Origin: Streptomyces sp.
GTDB lineage: Bacteria > Actinomycetota > Actinomycetes > Streptomycetales > Streptomycetaceae
DNA length: 22,989 nt
Assembly: GCA_003519485.1 (NCBI GenBank)
Contig: DOWQ01000343.1
Coordinates: 507 to 23,495 of the forward strand
Direction: 5' to 3'
The notes beneath the pieces are model-generated. The model was not told the origin of the DNA. It searched no databases and saw only the letters and a program-made list of their open reading frames with translations. Below are positions 7,742 to 15,230 of this stretch, piece after piece. The stretch's first letter is position 1. Every line of letters begins with the position of its first letter. The position numbers and the translations under genes were made by a program.

Positions 7742-7755
7742 GACACTGCGTGCCA
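7741..7755. promoter_or_regulatory. probable TetR operator, site B
   Basis: AGACACTGCGTGCCA matches site A at 12 of 15 positions and begins 22 bp from it, two turns of the helix. It overlaps the -35 edge. The spacing would place two repressor dimers on the same face of the DNA. Confidence 0.45.
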
Positions 7756-7794
7756 TGAATTTCTCTCAGCCGTCATGCGCCATGCACACATGAG

Positions 7795-7829
7795 CGTGAC
7801 GGCCGCCCCGGTGGGGAGCGGCCGTCACG
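7795..7829 (-). terminator. hairpin terminator of the tetR gene
   Basis: A perfect 12-bp stem (CGTGACGGCCGC pairing with GCGGCCGTCACG) closes an 11-nt loop and begins 15 nt past the tetR stop. There is no U-tract, as is usual for actinobacterial hairpins. It separates tetR transcription from the ccr promoter. Confidence 0.6.
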
Positions 7830-7844
7830 GTGAGTGCCCGATGA

Positions 7845-8693
7845 TTACGAAGAGTGGGTTTCCTGGTCCTGCTGGAGCGCTCGTTCGATGGTGCGCATGA
7901 CCTCGCTGAGCGGGGCGTCCGTACGGGCCACCGCCACCAGCACCTCGTCGGACACCGACGCGCGGGCGGCCGCGGGCCGGTCCTCGGCGGGCCGGCCCGC
8001 GCCGCCGATGCCGCTGCCGAAGGTTTTCCGGACGATCGCGAAGGCCTGGTCGAGCTGTGCCTCCACATCGCCCTGCCCGCCCGCGCGCAGCCAGCGCCGC
8101 AGGACGTGGTTGTGCGCCGTCACCACCGCCGACGCGGCGACCTCGGCGAGCAGCGGGTCGACGTCGCCGTCGCGGTGCGCCCGCTCGTCGAAGTGGCCCA
8201 GCAGATAGCGGGTGAACAGCCGCTCGTAGCGCGCGACGGAGGCGATCTCGCGCTCCCGGAGCGTGGGCACCTCGCGGGTCAGCCGGTAGCGCTCCACGGA
8301 GACGGCGGGCGAGGCCGCGTACATCCGGATGACCTCTTTGATGCCCCGGCACACGGTGTCCAGCGGGTGCTCGTGCGCGGGTGCCGCGTCGAGCACCGCC
8401 TCGGCCCGTACGAGGGTGTCGTCGTGGTCCGGGAAGATGGCCTCTTCCTTGGAGCGGAAGTGCCGGAAGAAGGTCCGGCGGGCGACCCCGGCCGTCGCGG
8501 CGATCTCGTCGACCGTCGTCGCGTCGTAGCCCTTCGCCGCGAACAGTTCCATGGCCGCCGCGGCCAGCTTCCGGCGCATGGTGAGCCGCTGGGCCGCCGC
8601 CCGGCGGCTGCCCGTACCGACCGAACCGCCCGGGGCGGATGCCCCCTTCACGGTGCTGCGGGGCGTGCGGGTGGACTTGAGCGGCTGAGCCAT
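7845..8693 (-). CDS. TetR/AcrR-family transcriptional regulator next to the EMC operon
   Basis: The protein has 282 residues. After a basic, disordered arm of about 35 residues comes the TetR DNA-binding domain: RRKLAAAAMELFAAKGYDAT leads into the helix-turn-helix TVDEIAATAGVARRTFFRHFRSKEE split over residues 60-84. The remaining helical region should bind the inducer, plausibly an acyl-CoA given the location. The ATG at 8693 has no Shine-Dalgarno, and TACGTT ends 6 bp before it, which suggests a leaderless transcript. Both flanks have strong hairpins, so it is probably a single-gene unit. Two palindromic sites in the ccr promoter just downstream are its likely targets. An internal Met at residue 39 is a less likely start. 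Ligand and sign of regulation are not known. Confidence 0.9.
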   Translation of the reverse strand: MAQPLKSTRTPRSTVKGASAPGGSVGTGSRRAAAQRLTMRRKLAAAAMELFAAKGYDATTVDEIAATAGVARRTFFRHFRSKEEAIFPDHDDTLVRAEAVLDAAPAHEHPLDTVCRGIKEVIRMYAASPAVSVERYRLTREVPTLREREIASVARYERLFTRYLLGHFDERAHRDGDVDPLLAEVAASAVVTAHNHVLRRWLRAGGQGDVEAQLDQAFAIVRKTFGSGIGGAGRPAEDRPAAARASVSDEVLVAVARTDAPLSEVMRTIERALQQDQETHSS

Positions 8694-8730
8694 GTGGGGA
8701 ACGTAACACGGCAGCTCGGGGCCGCGCGGA

Positions 8731-8762
8731 GGCGGACCGCTCGACGGATCGAGCAGTCCGCC
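8731..8762 (-). terminator. hairpin terminator after the 3-hydroxyacyl-CoA dehydrogenase gene
   Basis: A 14-bp inverted repeat with one mismatch (GGCGGACCGCTCGA with TCGAGCAGTCCGCC) surrounds a 4-nt loop, 16 nt past the dehydrogenase stop and upstream of tetR. No U-tract. Confidence 0.6.
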
Positions 8763-8778
8763 CCACCCCGGTGACCGG

Positions 8779-10593
8779 TCAGGCCCTCGCATACTCGCGG
8801 AAGCCGCGGCCCGTCTTCACGCCCAGGCAGCCCGCCGCGACCAGGTGCTCCAGCAGCGGCGCGGGCGCCAGGCCGGGCTCCCGGAACTCGCTGTGCAGCA
8901 CCCGCTGGATCGCCAGCGAGACATCGAGGCCGACCACGTCGAGGAGCTGGAACGGGCCCATCGGGTAGCCGCCGCCGAGGCGCATCGCGGCGTCGATGTC
9001 GTCGAGTGTCGCGTAGTGCTCCTGGACCATCTTGACCGCGTTGTTGAGGTACGGGAACAGCAGCGCGTTGACGATGAAGCCGGCCCGGTCGCCGCAGTCC
9101 ACCGGGTGCTTGCGGATCCGCCCGCAGACCTCCCGGACGGTGGCGTGGACGTCGTCCGCGGTCAGCACCGTGCGGACCACCTCGACCAGCTTCATCGCCG
9201 GGGCCGGGTTGAAGAAGTGCATCCCGACGACGTCCTGCGGGCGCGAGGTCGCCCGCGCGCAGGCGACGACCGGCAGCGAGGAGGTCGTGGTGGCCAGCAC
9301 CGCGCCCGGCTTGCAGACCTTGTCGAGGGCGCCGAACAGCTGCTGCTTGACGGCCAGGTCCTCGGCCACCGCCTCGACGGCGAGATCGACGTCCGCGAAG
9401 GCGTCGAGCGAGCCGGCCGGGGTGATCCGCCCGAGCGCCTCGTCCCGCGCCTCGGCCGTCAGCCGGCCCTTGGTCACGGAGCGGTCCAGCGACTTGGTGA
9501 TCCGGGCCTTGGCCTTGTCGGCCTTCTCCTGGCTGCGGGCCGCGAGCACCACGTCGTAACCCGCCTTCGCGAACACCTCGGCGATGCCGCTCGCCATGGT
9601 GCCGGAGCCGGCCACCCCGACGCTGCTCACGGTGCGGCCGGCACCGGCCGCCGGGTCCGGCGCGGGCGTCCGGTCGTCCGGGACGACGGTGGCGCTGCCC
9701 GCCTCCGCGTAGCTGTAGAAGCCGCGGCCCGCCTTGCGGCCGGTCAGGCCGGCGGCGGCGAGCTGCCCCAGGACGGGGGCCGGCGCGTGCAGCCGGTCGC
9801 TCGACTCGGCGTACATGGCCTCCAGGACGGTGCGGGCCGTGTCGATCCCGATCAGGTCGAGCAGGGCGAGCGGGCCCATGGGCAGGCCGCAGCCGAGCTT
9901 CATGGCCGCGTCGATGTCCTCGCGGGTGGCGTACTTCGACTCGTACATCGCCGCGGCCTGGTTGAGATAGCCGAACAGCAGGCCGTCCGCGACGAAGCCG
10001 GGCCGGTCGCCGACCGCCACCGGCTCCTTGCCCAGCTCCTGGGCGAGCGCGGTGACCGCGGCGATGGCCGCCGGGGCGGTCAGCACCGAGGAGACGACCT
10101 CGACCAGCTTCATCGCCGGCGCGGGGTTGAAGAAGTGCATGCCGAGGACCCGCTCGGGCCGGGCGGAATCGGCGGCGAGCCGGGTCACCGAGAGCGCGTT
10201 GGTGCCGGTGGCGAGGATGGTGTCCGGCCGGACGATGCCGTCCAGGGCGGTGAACACCTCGTGCTTGGCGGCGTAGTCCTCCGGCACGACCTCGATCACC
10301 AGGTCGGCACCGGCCGCCGCCCGGAGGCCGGAGTGGGTGCGGAAGCGGGCCAGGACGTCCTGCCGCTCCTGCTCGGTGAGCCGCTCGCGGCTCACGGCGC
10401 GGGCGGTGGAGCTCTCCAGGCCGGCCACGGCCTGCCGGGCCGCGTCGTCACTGATGTCGATGCCGATGACCTCGCGGCCCGCGCGGGCCAGGACCTCGGC
10501 GATGCCGGTGCCCATGGTGCCGAGGCCGACGACGGCGACGGTCGGAAGGGTGAGCGCGGAGGCGGCGGGATCGGGTGTGGACGTACGGTCCAT
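8779..10593 (-). CDS. fused double 3-hydroxyacyl-CoA (3-hydroxybutyryl-CoA) dehydrogenase
   Basis: The 604-residue protein contains two complete 3-hydroxyacyl-CoA dehydrogenase modules, about 17-300 and 325-604, joined by an Asp/Pro/Ala-rich linker. Each starts with a Rossmann loop (GLGTMGTG; GSGTMASG) and contains GMHFFNPAPAMKLVEVV, with the His/Glu catalytic pair, and a C-terminal dimerisation domain. By alignment with human SCHAD (Ser137, His158, Glu170, Asn208), the second module keeps all four (TTSSL, GFIVNALL). The first has Asn for Ser (TGTNAL) and Asp for Asn (GFVADGLL). It would interconvert acetoacetyl-CoA and (S)-3-hydroxybutyryl-CoA with NAD(H), feeding crotonyl-CoA to Ccr. The start is ATG 10593, with GGAG about 8 nt upstream. 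The crotonase that must follow is not in the window. Confidence 0.92.
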   Translation of the reverse strand: MDRTSTPDPAASALTLPTVAVVGLGTMGTGIAEVLARAGREVIGIDISDDAARQAVAGLESSTARAVSRERLTEQERQDVLARFRTHSGLRAAAGADLVIEVVPEDYAAKHEVFTALDGIVRPDTILATGTNALSVTRLAADSARPERVLGMHFFNPAPAMKLVEVVSSVLTAPAAIAAVTALAQELGKEPVAVGDRPGFVADGLLFGYLNQAAAMYESKYATREDIDAAMKLGCGLPMGPLALLDLIGIDTARTVLEAMYAESSDRLHAPAPVLGQLAAAGLTGRKAGRGFYSYAEAGSATVVPDDRTPAPDPAAGAGRTVSSVGVAGSGTMASGIAEVFAKAGYDVVLAARSQEKADKAKARITKSLDRSVTKGRLTAEARDEALGRITPAGSLDAFADVDLAVEAVAEDLAVKQQLFGALDKVCKPGAVLATTTSSLPVVACARATSRPQDVVGMHFFNPAPAMKLVEVVRTVLTADDVHATVREVCGRIRKHPVDCGDRAGFIVNALLFPYLNNAVKMVQEHYATLDDIDAAMRLGGGYPMGPFQLLDVVGLDVSLAIQRVLHSEFREPGLAPAPLLEHLVAAGCLGVKTGRGFREYARA

Positions 10594-10939
10594 CGCGGGA
10601 CTCCAGAGGGGTATTCCCCGGCAGACGGGGAGAGTGACGGCTGGGGGACGGCCCGAATGCGCGAACAGGCGCGCACGGCCGAAAGGTTGAGAGCCGGACC
10701 CGGCGGGCGCGACTGCCCGGCGGGGAATCGGCGGGTCCTGTCCCGGGACCGCGCCGTACTGCTGGCACGAGCTGAGTCGCACCGAACCGACGTGTCTCGC
10801 GGCGGCTGCGTCACCAGGCCACCGGAGCGGACCGTACGGCCCGCGGTGGCGGGGTACGGAATCCTGGGTCGAGACTAACCGGACGGTAACCTCGGCGCCA
10901 GCCCTCCGCCCATGTGATCTGCGCCGCCGACAAGTGAGC

Positions 10940-10998
10940 GGGGTGGGAGGGCGGGGCGGGTGGTACGGCATGGGTGTGCGGGGTGGGTGTGGGACGGG
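10940..10998 (+). other. two adjacent potential G-quadruplex motifs
   Basis: The plus strand has five G-runs of 3-4 separated by single bases (10940-10960), then five more G-runs with loops of 1-5 nt (10972-10998). Both meet the usual G3+ quadruplex pattern; the single-base loops of the first predict a very stable parallel fold. Function unknown. Confidence 0.5.
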
Positions 10999-11195
10999 TG
11001 CCGAGTGTGGTCCGCGCCACCGCCGACGGGGAGAATGCGGCCCACCGGAGCGGCCGGGAGCATGTGCCCGGACACCGGCGGGGAGAGCCCCCGCGGGAGC
11101 GGCTGGGTACCGGAGCGGGGGGCCTGCGACGGCCGGTCGGCTCGAGTAATCCCGTCCACGGGCGAGCACCGGACGAGCCGACGAGAGTCTCATGG

Positions 11196-11231
11196 ACGAC
11201 GAGAGCCGGATGAACGACGAGGGCCGGATGA
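11196..11231 (+). repeat. 18-bp tandem duplication ahead of the HEAT gene
   Basis: ACGACGAGAGCCGGATGA is followed at once by a copy differing at one base. The repeats lie in a possible 28-codon frame from ATG 11192 that runs into the HEAT gene start (it reads MDDESR-MNDEGR-MRTGRE). I see no strong ribosome binding site for that frame, so a leader peptide is only a possibility. Confidence 0.45.
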
Positions 11232-11256
11232 GAACCGGACGAGAAGGGGTCACGAC

Positions 11257-11955
11257 ATGCCGGATCACGACCCGGTGACAGCACAGACAACCCGCCGGGA
11301 GTTCGACGCGTTGCTGCGCCGGGTGCGCGAGGAACAGGCCGGTCCGGCGGCGGGCGCGGGCCGCGGCTCCCTCACCGCACTCGCCCGCCAAGCGGTGGCC
11401 GGCAAGGACGGACCCGCCGCGCGCGACGAGTTGGTGCTGGCCCTCACCATGCCCGGACAGCCCCTGTGGGCACGGGAGACCGCTGCCTTCGCCCTCGGCT
11501 GCGCGGGCGACCGGCGCGCCTTCGAAACCCTCGTCCTCCTCCTCAACCACCGGGACCCCGACCGCTGCGCCACCGCCGCCCACGCGCTGGCCCGGCTCGG
11601 CGACCCCCGTACGGCCCGGGCCGCCGCCGCACTCGCCACCAACCCGCTGCGCACCGCCTACGCCCTGCACCCGGTGCGGCTGCTCACGGCTCTGCGCGCG
11701 CCCGAGTCCGTACCGGCGCTGACGGCCACCCTCGAAAGGCTGCTCGGACCTGCGGAGCCGGGTGGTGTCGCGGCGTACGGGCGCGTCGCCCTGGCGTGCG
11801 TGGAGGGGCTGGGCGCGCTCGGCGATCCGCGCGCCGTACCCGTACTGACGGCCGCCCGCGCCGATCACCGGCTTGCCCCGGCTGCCGCGGCGGCACTCGG
11901 CCGGGTGGAACGGAGCGGGGAGGACAGCGGGAGCGCGGGCCGGGACGGAGGCTGA
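11257..11955 (+). CDS. HEAT-repeat protein
   Basis: The 232-residue Ala/Leu/Arg-rich protein consists largely of paired helices. Repeating units such as ARETAAFALGCAGDRRAFETLVLLL, then CATAAHALARLGDPRTARAA and ACVEGLGALGDPRAVPVLTAA match the HEAT/PBS-lyase pattern, in which a short helix is followed by G-D-x-R-A and a second helix. These folds are usually protein-binding scaffolds; no catalytic motif is visible. AAGGGG about 10 nt before ATG 11257 supports this start. There is no signal peptide or membrane segment, so it should be cytosolic. It is transcribed away from the EMC cluster and ends at a shared terminator with the next gene. Partner unknown. Confidence 0.85.
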   Translation: MPDHDPVTAQTTRREFDALLRRVREEQAGPAAGAGRGSLTALARQAVAGKDGPAARDELVLALTMPGQPLWARETAAFALGCAGDRRAFETLVLLLNHRDPDRCATAAHALARLGDPRTARAAAALATNPLRTAYALHPVRLLTALRAPESVPALTATLERLLGPAEPGGVAAYGRVALACVEGLGALGDPRAVPVLTAARADHRLAPAAAAALGRVERSGEDSGSAGRDGG

Positions 11956-12132
11956 GGCGGGGACACGGAGGTCGGAGCGGGTGGTGCGCGCTCGCTCCGT
12001 CGTACGGCTGCGAACGCCGGACGTGGCTGCGGTGCCGGCCCGCATCGGGCCCCGCACCCGCTTCGCTCGGGAGCCGGTGCGCGGTGGTTTCCGGGCCGAC
12101 CGGCGTGCGCCGGGCCTCAGTTGAGCGGAAGC

Positions 12133-12163
12133 GGCGCCCGTTCACCAGGGGTGAGCGGGCGCC
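12133..12163. terminator. bidirectional hairpin terminator between convergent genes
   Basis: A 14-bp inverted repeat (GGCGCCCGTTCACC with GGTGAGCGGGCGCC, one G-T wobble) has a 3-nt loop. It lies 6 bp from the stop of the minus-strand gene and also downstream of the HEAT gene, so it can end both transcripts. Confidence 0.65.
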
Positions 12164-12169
12164 GGGGCC

Positions 12170-13129
12170 TCAGCCCACCCAGGCCAGGGTGTCCGAGCCG
12201 CCCTCCTTCCAAGTGATGGTGACGGCGCCGCCGCCGTCCGACTTCGTGGCGATGCCGTTGATGAATTCCTCGTCCTCGCCCTCGCCGCACTTCAGCGCCA
12301 GCGCGAACTTCCCGTTGTTGGCGCTGTCCCCGATGCCGAGGCAGACGCCCTTGCCGCCGGCGTCGATCCAGGACACGCCGTGCTGGCCCTTCATCTCACC
12401 ACTGGTCTGCTCCACGGCGATGGTCAGCGTCAGGGCCTCCTCGGACTGCCACTGACCGGTGAAGTCGTCCGCGGCGGGCTGGGGCCCGACGGTTTCTTCG
12501 TCGACCGGGTCCTCCGTGGGCTCCTCGGTCGGCTCCTCCGTCGGCTCGTCGGTCGGCTCCTCGGAAGGACCGGGGGAGGCGCTGCTGTCGGCGACCGGCT
12601 TCTTCCCACCGTCGTCATCGCCGAGCGCGAGGTAGACACCGCCGGCGATGAGCGCCACGGCCAGCACGCCACCGCCGATGATGGCGGCGAGCTTCTTCCC
12701 GGACGTCCCTCCGCCGTCCGGCGGGGGCGGCGGGTAGCCGCCGTAGGGAGGCTGTCCACCGTACGGGGGTTGCTGGCCGTAGCCCTGCTGCCAGCCGGGC
12801 TGCGGCGGTTGCTGCTGCGGGGGGTAGGCCCCGTAGCCCTGCTGCGGCGGCGGATAGGCGTAACGCGGCTGACCACCGGGAAATTGCGGCGCCCCGGCGG
12901 CCGGCGGTGCCTGCGGCGGTGTCGGGCCCTGCGGCGGCACGGGGCCTTGCGGGGGCGGGCCTTGTGCCGGCTGCCCCTGCGGAGGCGGGCCCTGTGCGGG
13001 CGGCCCCGGGGGAGGCGTGCCATGCGGAGGCGCCCCCTGCGGAGGTGTGCCCTGCACGGGCGGTCCGTTCGGGGTCTGCGGCGGCGGGCCGAACCCGTCC
13101 TGTGGGGGGTGACCGGGTGGCTGGGACAT
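12170..13129 (-). CDS. Pro/Gln-rich single-pass membrane protein with an acidic Glu-Pro-Thr stalk
   Basis: The protein has 319 residues in four zones. Residues 1-143 form a low-complexity cytoplasmic arm of PPQG and Tyr-Gly-Pro repeats. One transmembrane helix follows at about 147-169 (basic KK before it, DDD after), giving an N-in, C-out orientation. Residues 186-213 form an acidic extracellular stalk of E-E-P-T units encoded by 12-bp tandem repeats. Residues 220-319 form a compact domain rich in beta-strand pattern, with two Cys (263 and 281) that could form a disulfide. GAGGA upstream of ATG 13129 supports the start. Such Pro-rich tails occur on many actinobacterial membrane proteins, including substrates and partners of Ser/Thr kinases, but no kinase domain is present here. 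Function unknown. Confidence 0.85.
   Translation of the reverse strand: MSQPPGHPPQDGFGPPPQTPNGPPVQGTPPQGAPPHGTPPPGPPAQGPPPQGQPAQGPPPQGPVPPQGPTPPQAPPAAGAPQFPGGQPRYAYPPPQQGYGAYPPQQQPPQPGWQQGYGQQPPYGGQPPYGGYPPPPPDGGGTSGKKLAAIIGGGVLAVALIAGGVYLALGDDDGGKKPVADSSASPGPSEEPTDEPTEEPTEEPTEDPVDEETVGPQPAADDFTGQWQSEEALTLTIAVEQTSGEMKGQHGVSWIDAGGKGVCLGIGDSANNGKFALALKCGEGEDEEFINGIATKSDGGGAVTITWKEGGSDTLAWVG
12509..12564 (-). repeat. 12-bp tandem repeats coding the Glu-Pro-Thr stalk
   Basis: Several copies of a GGCTCCTCSGTC-like 12-mer encode the EEPT repeats of the membrane protein. The copy number may vary between strains through slippage. Confidence 0.6.
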
Positions 13130-13663
13130 CAGGGTTTCCTCTTCGAACGAGCCCAGCGGCCGGGCAGCCTTCCCCCGCTCGTCCGGTGTCGCATACACCC
13201 GGAAGGCCCCCCGTCACCCCGGACCCGCCACGTCTCGGTCGGGTTCGGCCGTGGAGCGGGTGCGCTCTCATCATCCCCCACACCCGCACCCGGTGCACCG
13301 GCACCCCGACCGAATCCGCCGGGAACGGGCCTGTGTTGGATCCCGGCCCCGGAGCGGGCCTGTCCGCGTCGGTGGCCGGGGCCGGCGCGTACGGCGGGCA
13401 TTTCCGGCTGCGGCAGCGGGGTGCGGCGGGGTGTACCGGGCGACGGTGTGCGGGCGCTCGGCGCGGACTCCTGCTGCCTGCGACGGCTCGGTCCGGTCAG
13501 CCGCTCATCGTCATGGACGGCTCATCGTCATAGAACCTGCTCAGAGCGAAGGGCGGCCTGCCCGCTACACGGCGTCAGTGGACTGTGCACCCGGCAGACG
13601 TTCACTGCCGTAGTCGGTCCACTTATCGCCGATTGGACTCGTTGTGGCTCTCAATGGCATTGC
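13130..13663. other. 534-bp intergenic region without a gene
   Basis: I see a perfect 12-bp palindrome CCGGTGCACCGG (13290-13301) and a 17-bp-period direct repeat in which GCTCATCGTCAT occurs at 13503-13514 and 13520-13531. No conserved protein is evident in any frame. The promoter of the PhzF gene is at the right end. Confidence 0.4.
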
Positions 13664-13669
13664 TACCGT
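13642..13669 (+). promoter_or_regulatory. candidate promoter of the PhzF gene, leaderless type
   Basis: TTGTGG and TACCGT are 16 bp apart, and the -10 element ends 6 bp before the ATG at 13676. That ATG lacks a Shine-Dalgarno, so transcription probably starts at the A of the start codon. Confidence 0.4.
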
Positions 13670-13675
13670 CCCGGC

Positions 13676-14514
13676 ATGCGAATTCACGTGGTCAACGCGT
13701 TCACTGATCGCCCGTTCGCCGGGAACCCCGCAGTGTGTGTCTCCTGCCCGCCGGGGAGTGGCCGGAAGAGTCCTGGATGCAGCGGGTTGCTGCCGAAATG
13801 AAGTACTCGGAAACTGCCTTCGCGCTCCCGCTGCCCGTCGAGGCCGGGGGTGAGACCGAGGCCGACTGGGCGATCCGTTGGTTCACCCCGCTCGCCGAGA
13901 CAAATCTGTGCGGCCATGCCACATTGGCCACGGCGCACGTGGTGCGCTCGGAACTGGGACTCCTGGGTACCGTGCGGTTCAGCAGCCGGCAGAGCGGCAT
14001 CCTCGTCACGCACGCCGACGAGAAGGGCAGCATCACGCTGGACTTTCCGGCAGCGCCCGGCGATGAAGTCCCCGTACCGGAAGGGCTGGCCCAAGCGCTC
14101 GCGGTCGAGCCCGAGGCCACCTTCCGTACCGGCGCGCTCGGCGATCTGCTGACGGTGCTGCCCGACGAGGCCACCGTCCGGGCCGTGGCTCCCGACCTGG
14201 ACGCGGTGGCCGCCCTGACGCGCCGTGAGGGCCTGCGCGGTGTCATCATCACGGCCCCGGCAGTCGGGACCGGCCTGGGGTACGACTTCGTCTCCCGCTT
14301 CTTCTCACCGGCCGAGGGCATTCTCGAGGACCCGGTCACGGGCAGCGCCCACACCGCGCTCGCCCCTTACTGGTCGGCGCGACTCGGCCGCGACGGACTC
14401 ACCGGCCTTCAGGCTTCCGCGCGTCCTGGCATGGTCCGGACCGCCGTGCACGGCGACCGCGTCCACCTCACCGGGAACGCCGTCACGATTCTGGACGGCA
14501 CCCTGCACGTCTAG
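13676..14514 (+). pseudogene. PhzF-family isomerase/epimerase gene with a one-base frameshift
   Basis: Frame 1 from ATG 13676 reads MRIHVVNAFTDRPFAGNPA, the canonical PhzF start. The family continues G-V-C-L-L, but here the frame breaks after 13732 and VCLLPAGEWPEESWMQ resumes one frame over. Inserting one G after GCA restores GNPAGVCLL and a protein of about 279 residues, normal for the family. Downstream the catalytic Glu (KYSETAF), GHATLATAH and DPVTGSAH are intact, so only this one lesion separates it from a working gene. PhzF proteins are mostly isomerases or epimerases of small carboxylic acids; the substrate here is unknown. Either the gene is freshly inactivated or the base was missed in sequencing. 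A GTG at 13735 in the second frame lacks a ribosome binding site and the first beta-strand. Confidence 0.85.
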
Positions 14515-14690
14515 GCGGCGAGGTGCCTGTCCGGCCGATTCCGATGGCGAGTCGGAGTGCGTCAGTCGTGGCGGGCCGGCGAAGAGGGCAGCGTGGCTTC
14601 GGCTGTCACAGCTCGGAGTGCGCGCGCGCCGGTGCTGACGTCGGTTGATCGTTCGACATCGGGGCGGGTGGTCGAGGAGCATGCGCCCCG

Positions 14691-15194
14691 ATGACAAGAA
14701 CCGACACGCCACCCACGTGGGACGAACGTGCCTCGCTGACCACCTTCCTCGACTACGTGCGGGACACCGCCCGCATGAAGTGCGAGGGCGTCTCGCCGGA
14801 CGATGCCCGCAAGGCGCCTCTGCCGGGATCTCCTCTGATGACGCTGTGCGGACTGATCGACCACCTCCGCTGGGTCGAGTACTACTGGTTCGAAGTGGTG
14901 TTTCTCGGCGCAGAGGACGCAGGGCCGTGGACGGAGGAGGACCCCGACCGGGAGATGCGCATCGCGGTCGATGTGCCGCTGGCGGACCTACTGGCGGAGT
15001 ACGACGAGCAGTGCGCCCGCTACCGGGAACTGGTCGCCGCCCACGATCTGGACGCACCGGCTCAGCGCCCGATCCGCGACGGTCGGCGCGCCGGCCTCCG
15101 CTGGGTGGTGCTGCATCTGATCGAGGAGACCGCCCGCCACAACGGCCATCTCGACATCGTCCGGGAGTTGGTCGACGGCCGGACAGGTGCTTAG
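14691..15194 (+). CDS. DinB-superfamily (DUF664-type) putative metal-binding protein
   Basis: The 167-residue four-helix-bundle protein starts at ATG 14691, 11 nt after GAGGAG. An ATG at 14681 is in another frame. The bundle signature is clear: LIDHLRWVEYYWFE provides His58, and HLIEETARHNGHLDIVREL provides His150 and His153, the HxxH typical of the DinB/YfiT metal site. This matches the actinobacterial DUF664 group, which sits close to mycothiol-dependent enzymes and thiol transferases in fold. Its neighbours (PhzF, cupin) do not define a pathway. It converges on the cupin gene with a hairpin between the two. Substrate unknown. Confidence 0.88.
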   Translation: MTRTDTPPTWDERASLTTFLDYVRDTARMKCEGVSPDDARKAPLPGSPLMTLCGLIDHLRWVEYYWFEVVFLGAEDAGPWTEEDPDREMRIAVDVPLADLLAEYDEQCARYRELVAAHDLDAPAQRPIRDGRRAGLRWVVLHLIEETARHNGHLDIVRELVDGRTGA

Positions 15195-15230
15195 CACCGA
15201 GCCGGCCGCTCAGGAGCGGACCGAGCGGGC

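Larger units (their letters stand above)
7508..7794 (-). promoter_or_regulatory. ccr upstream region with long leader
   Basis: This is the non-coding stretch between the tetR terminator and ccr. The promoter and twin operators occupy 7713-7755. From the predicted start site near 7706 the transcript would have a leader of about 200 nt before the GTG. The ccr frame is open upstream to an ATG at 7756, but that ATG lies inside an operator and would add 83 residues found in no Ccr I know. No B12-box consensus is visible in the leader. Confidence 0.5.
10594..11256. other. 663-bp divergent intergenic region with G-quadruplex-type G-runs
   Basis: This gap separates the minus-strand dehydrogenase from the plus-strand HEAT-repeat gene. 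It contains two adjacent G-run clusters (10940-10960 and 10972-10998), an 18-bp tandem duplication (11196-11231) and a lone TGGCACG half-site (10763-10769) like the ccr operators. No convincing promoter hexamers or conserved protein were found. The open frames across it are ordinary high-GC shadows. Confidence 0.4.

Noticed and set aside
7508..7756. Upstream extension of ccr to ATG 7756 (528 residues)
   Set aside because: The extra 83 residues are unlike any Ccr, the ATG lies in a predicted operator, and GTG 7507 has a strong Shine-Dalgarno and gives the residue numbering of known enzymes.
10763..10769. TGGCACG half-site upstream of the dehydrogenase as a third TetR operator
   Set aside because: Only one half matches. 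The other arm is unrelated, and a 7-mer is expected by chance.
10594..12057. Upstream extension of the fused dehydrogenase frame
   Set aside because: The sequence upstream of 10593 is low-complexity Pro/Arg-rich and crosses the HEAT gene on the other strand. The Rossmann domain starts just after ATG 10593, with a ribosome binding site.
12509..12564. CRISPR-like short repeats
   Set aside because: The 12-bp units are contiguous, have no spacers and are in-frame codons of the EEPT stalk.
13676..13760. Programmed ribosomal frameshift in PhzF
   Set aside because: There is no slippery heptamer or downstream pseudoknot candidate, and the family is not known for recoding. Mutation or a sequencing error is simpler.
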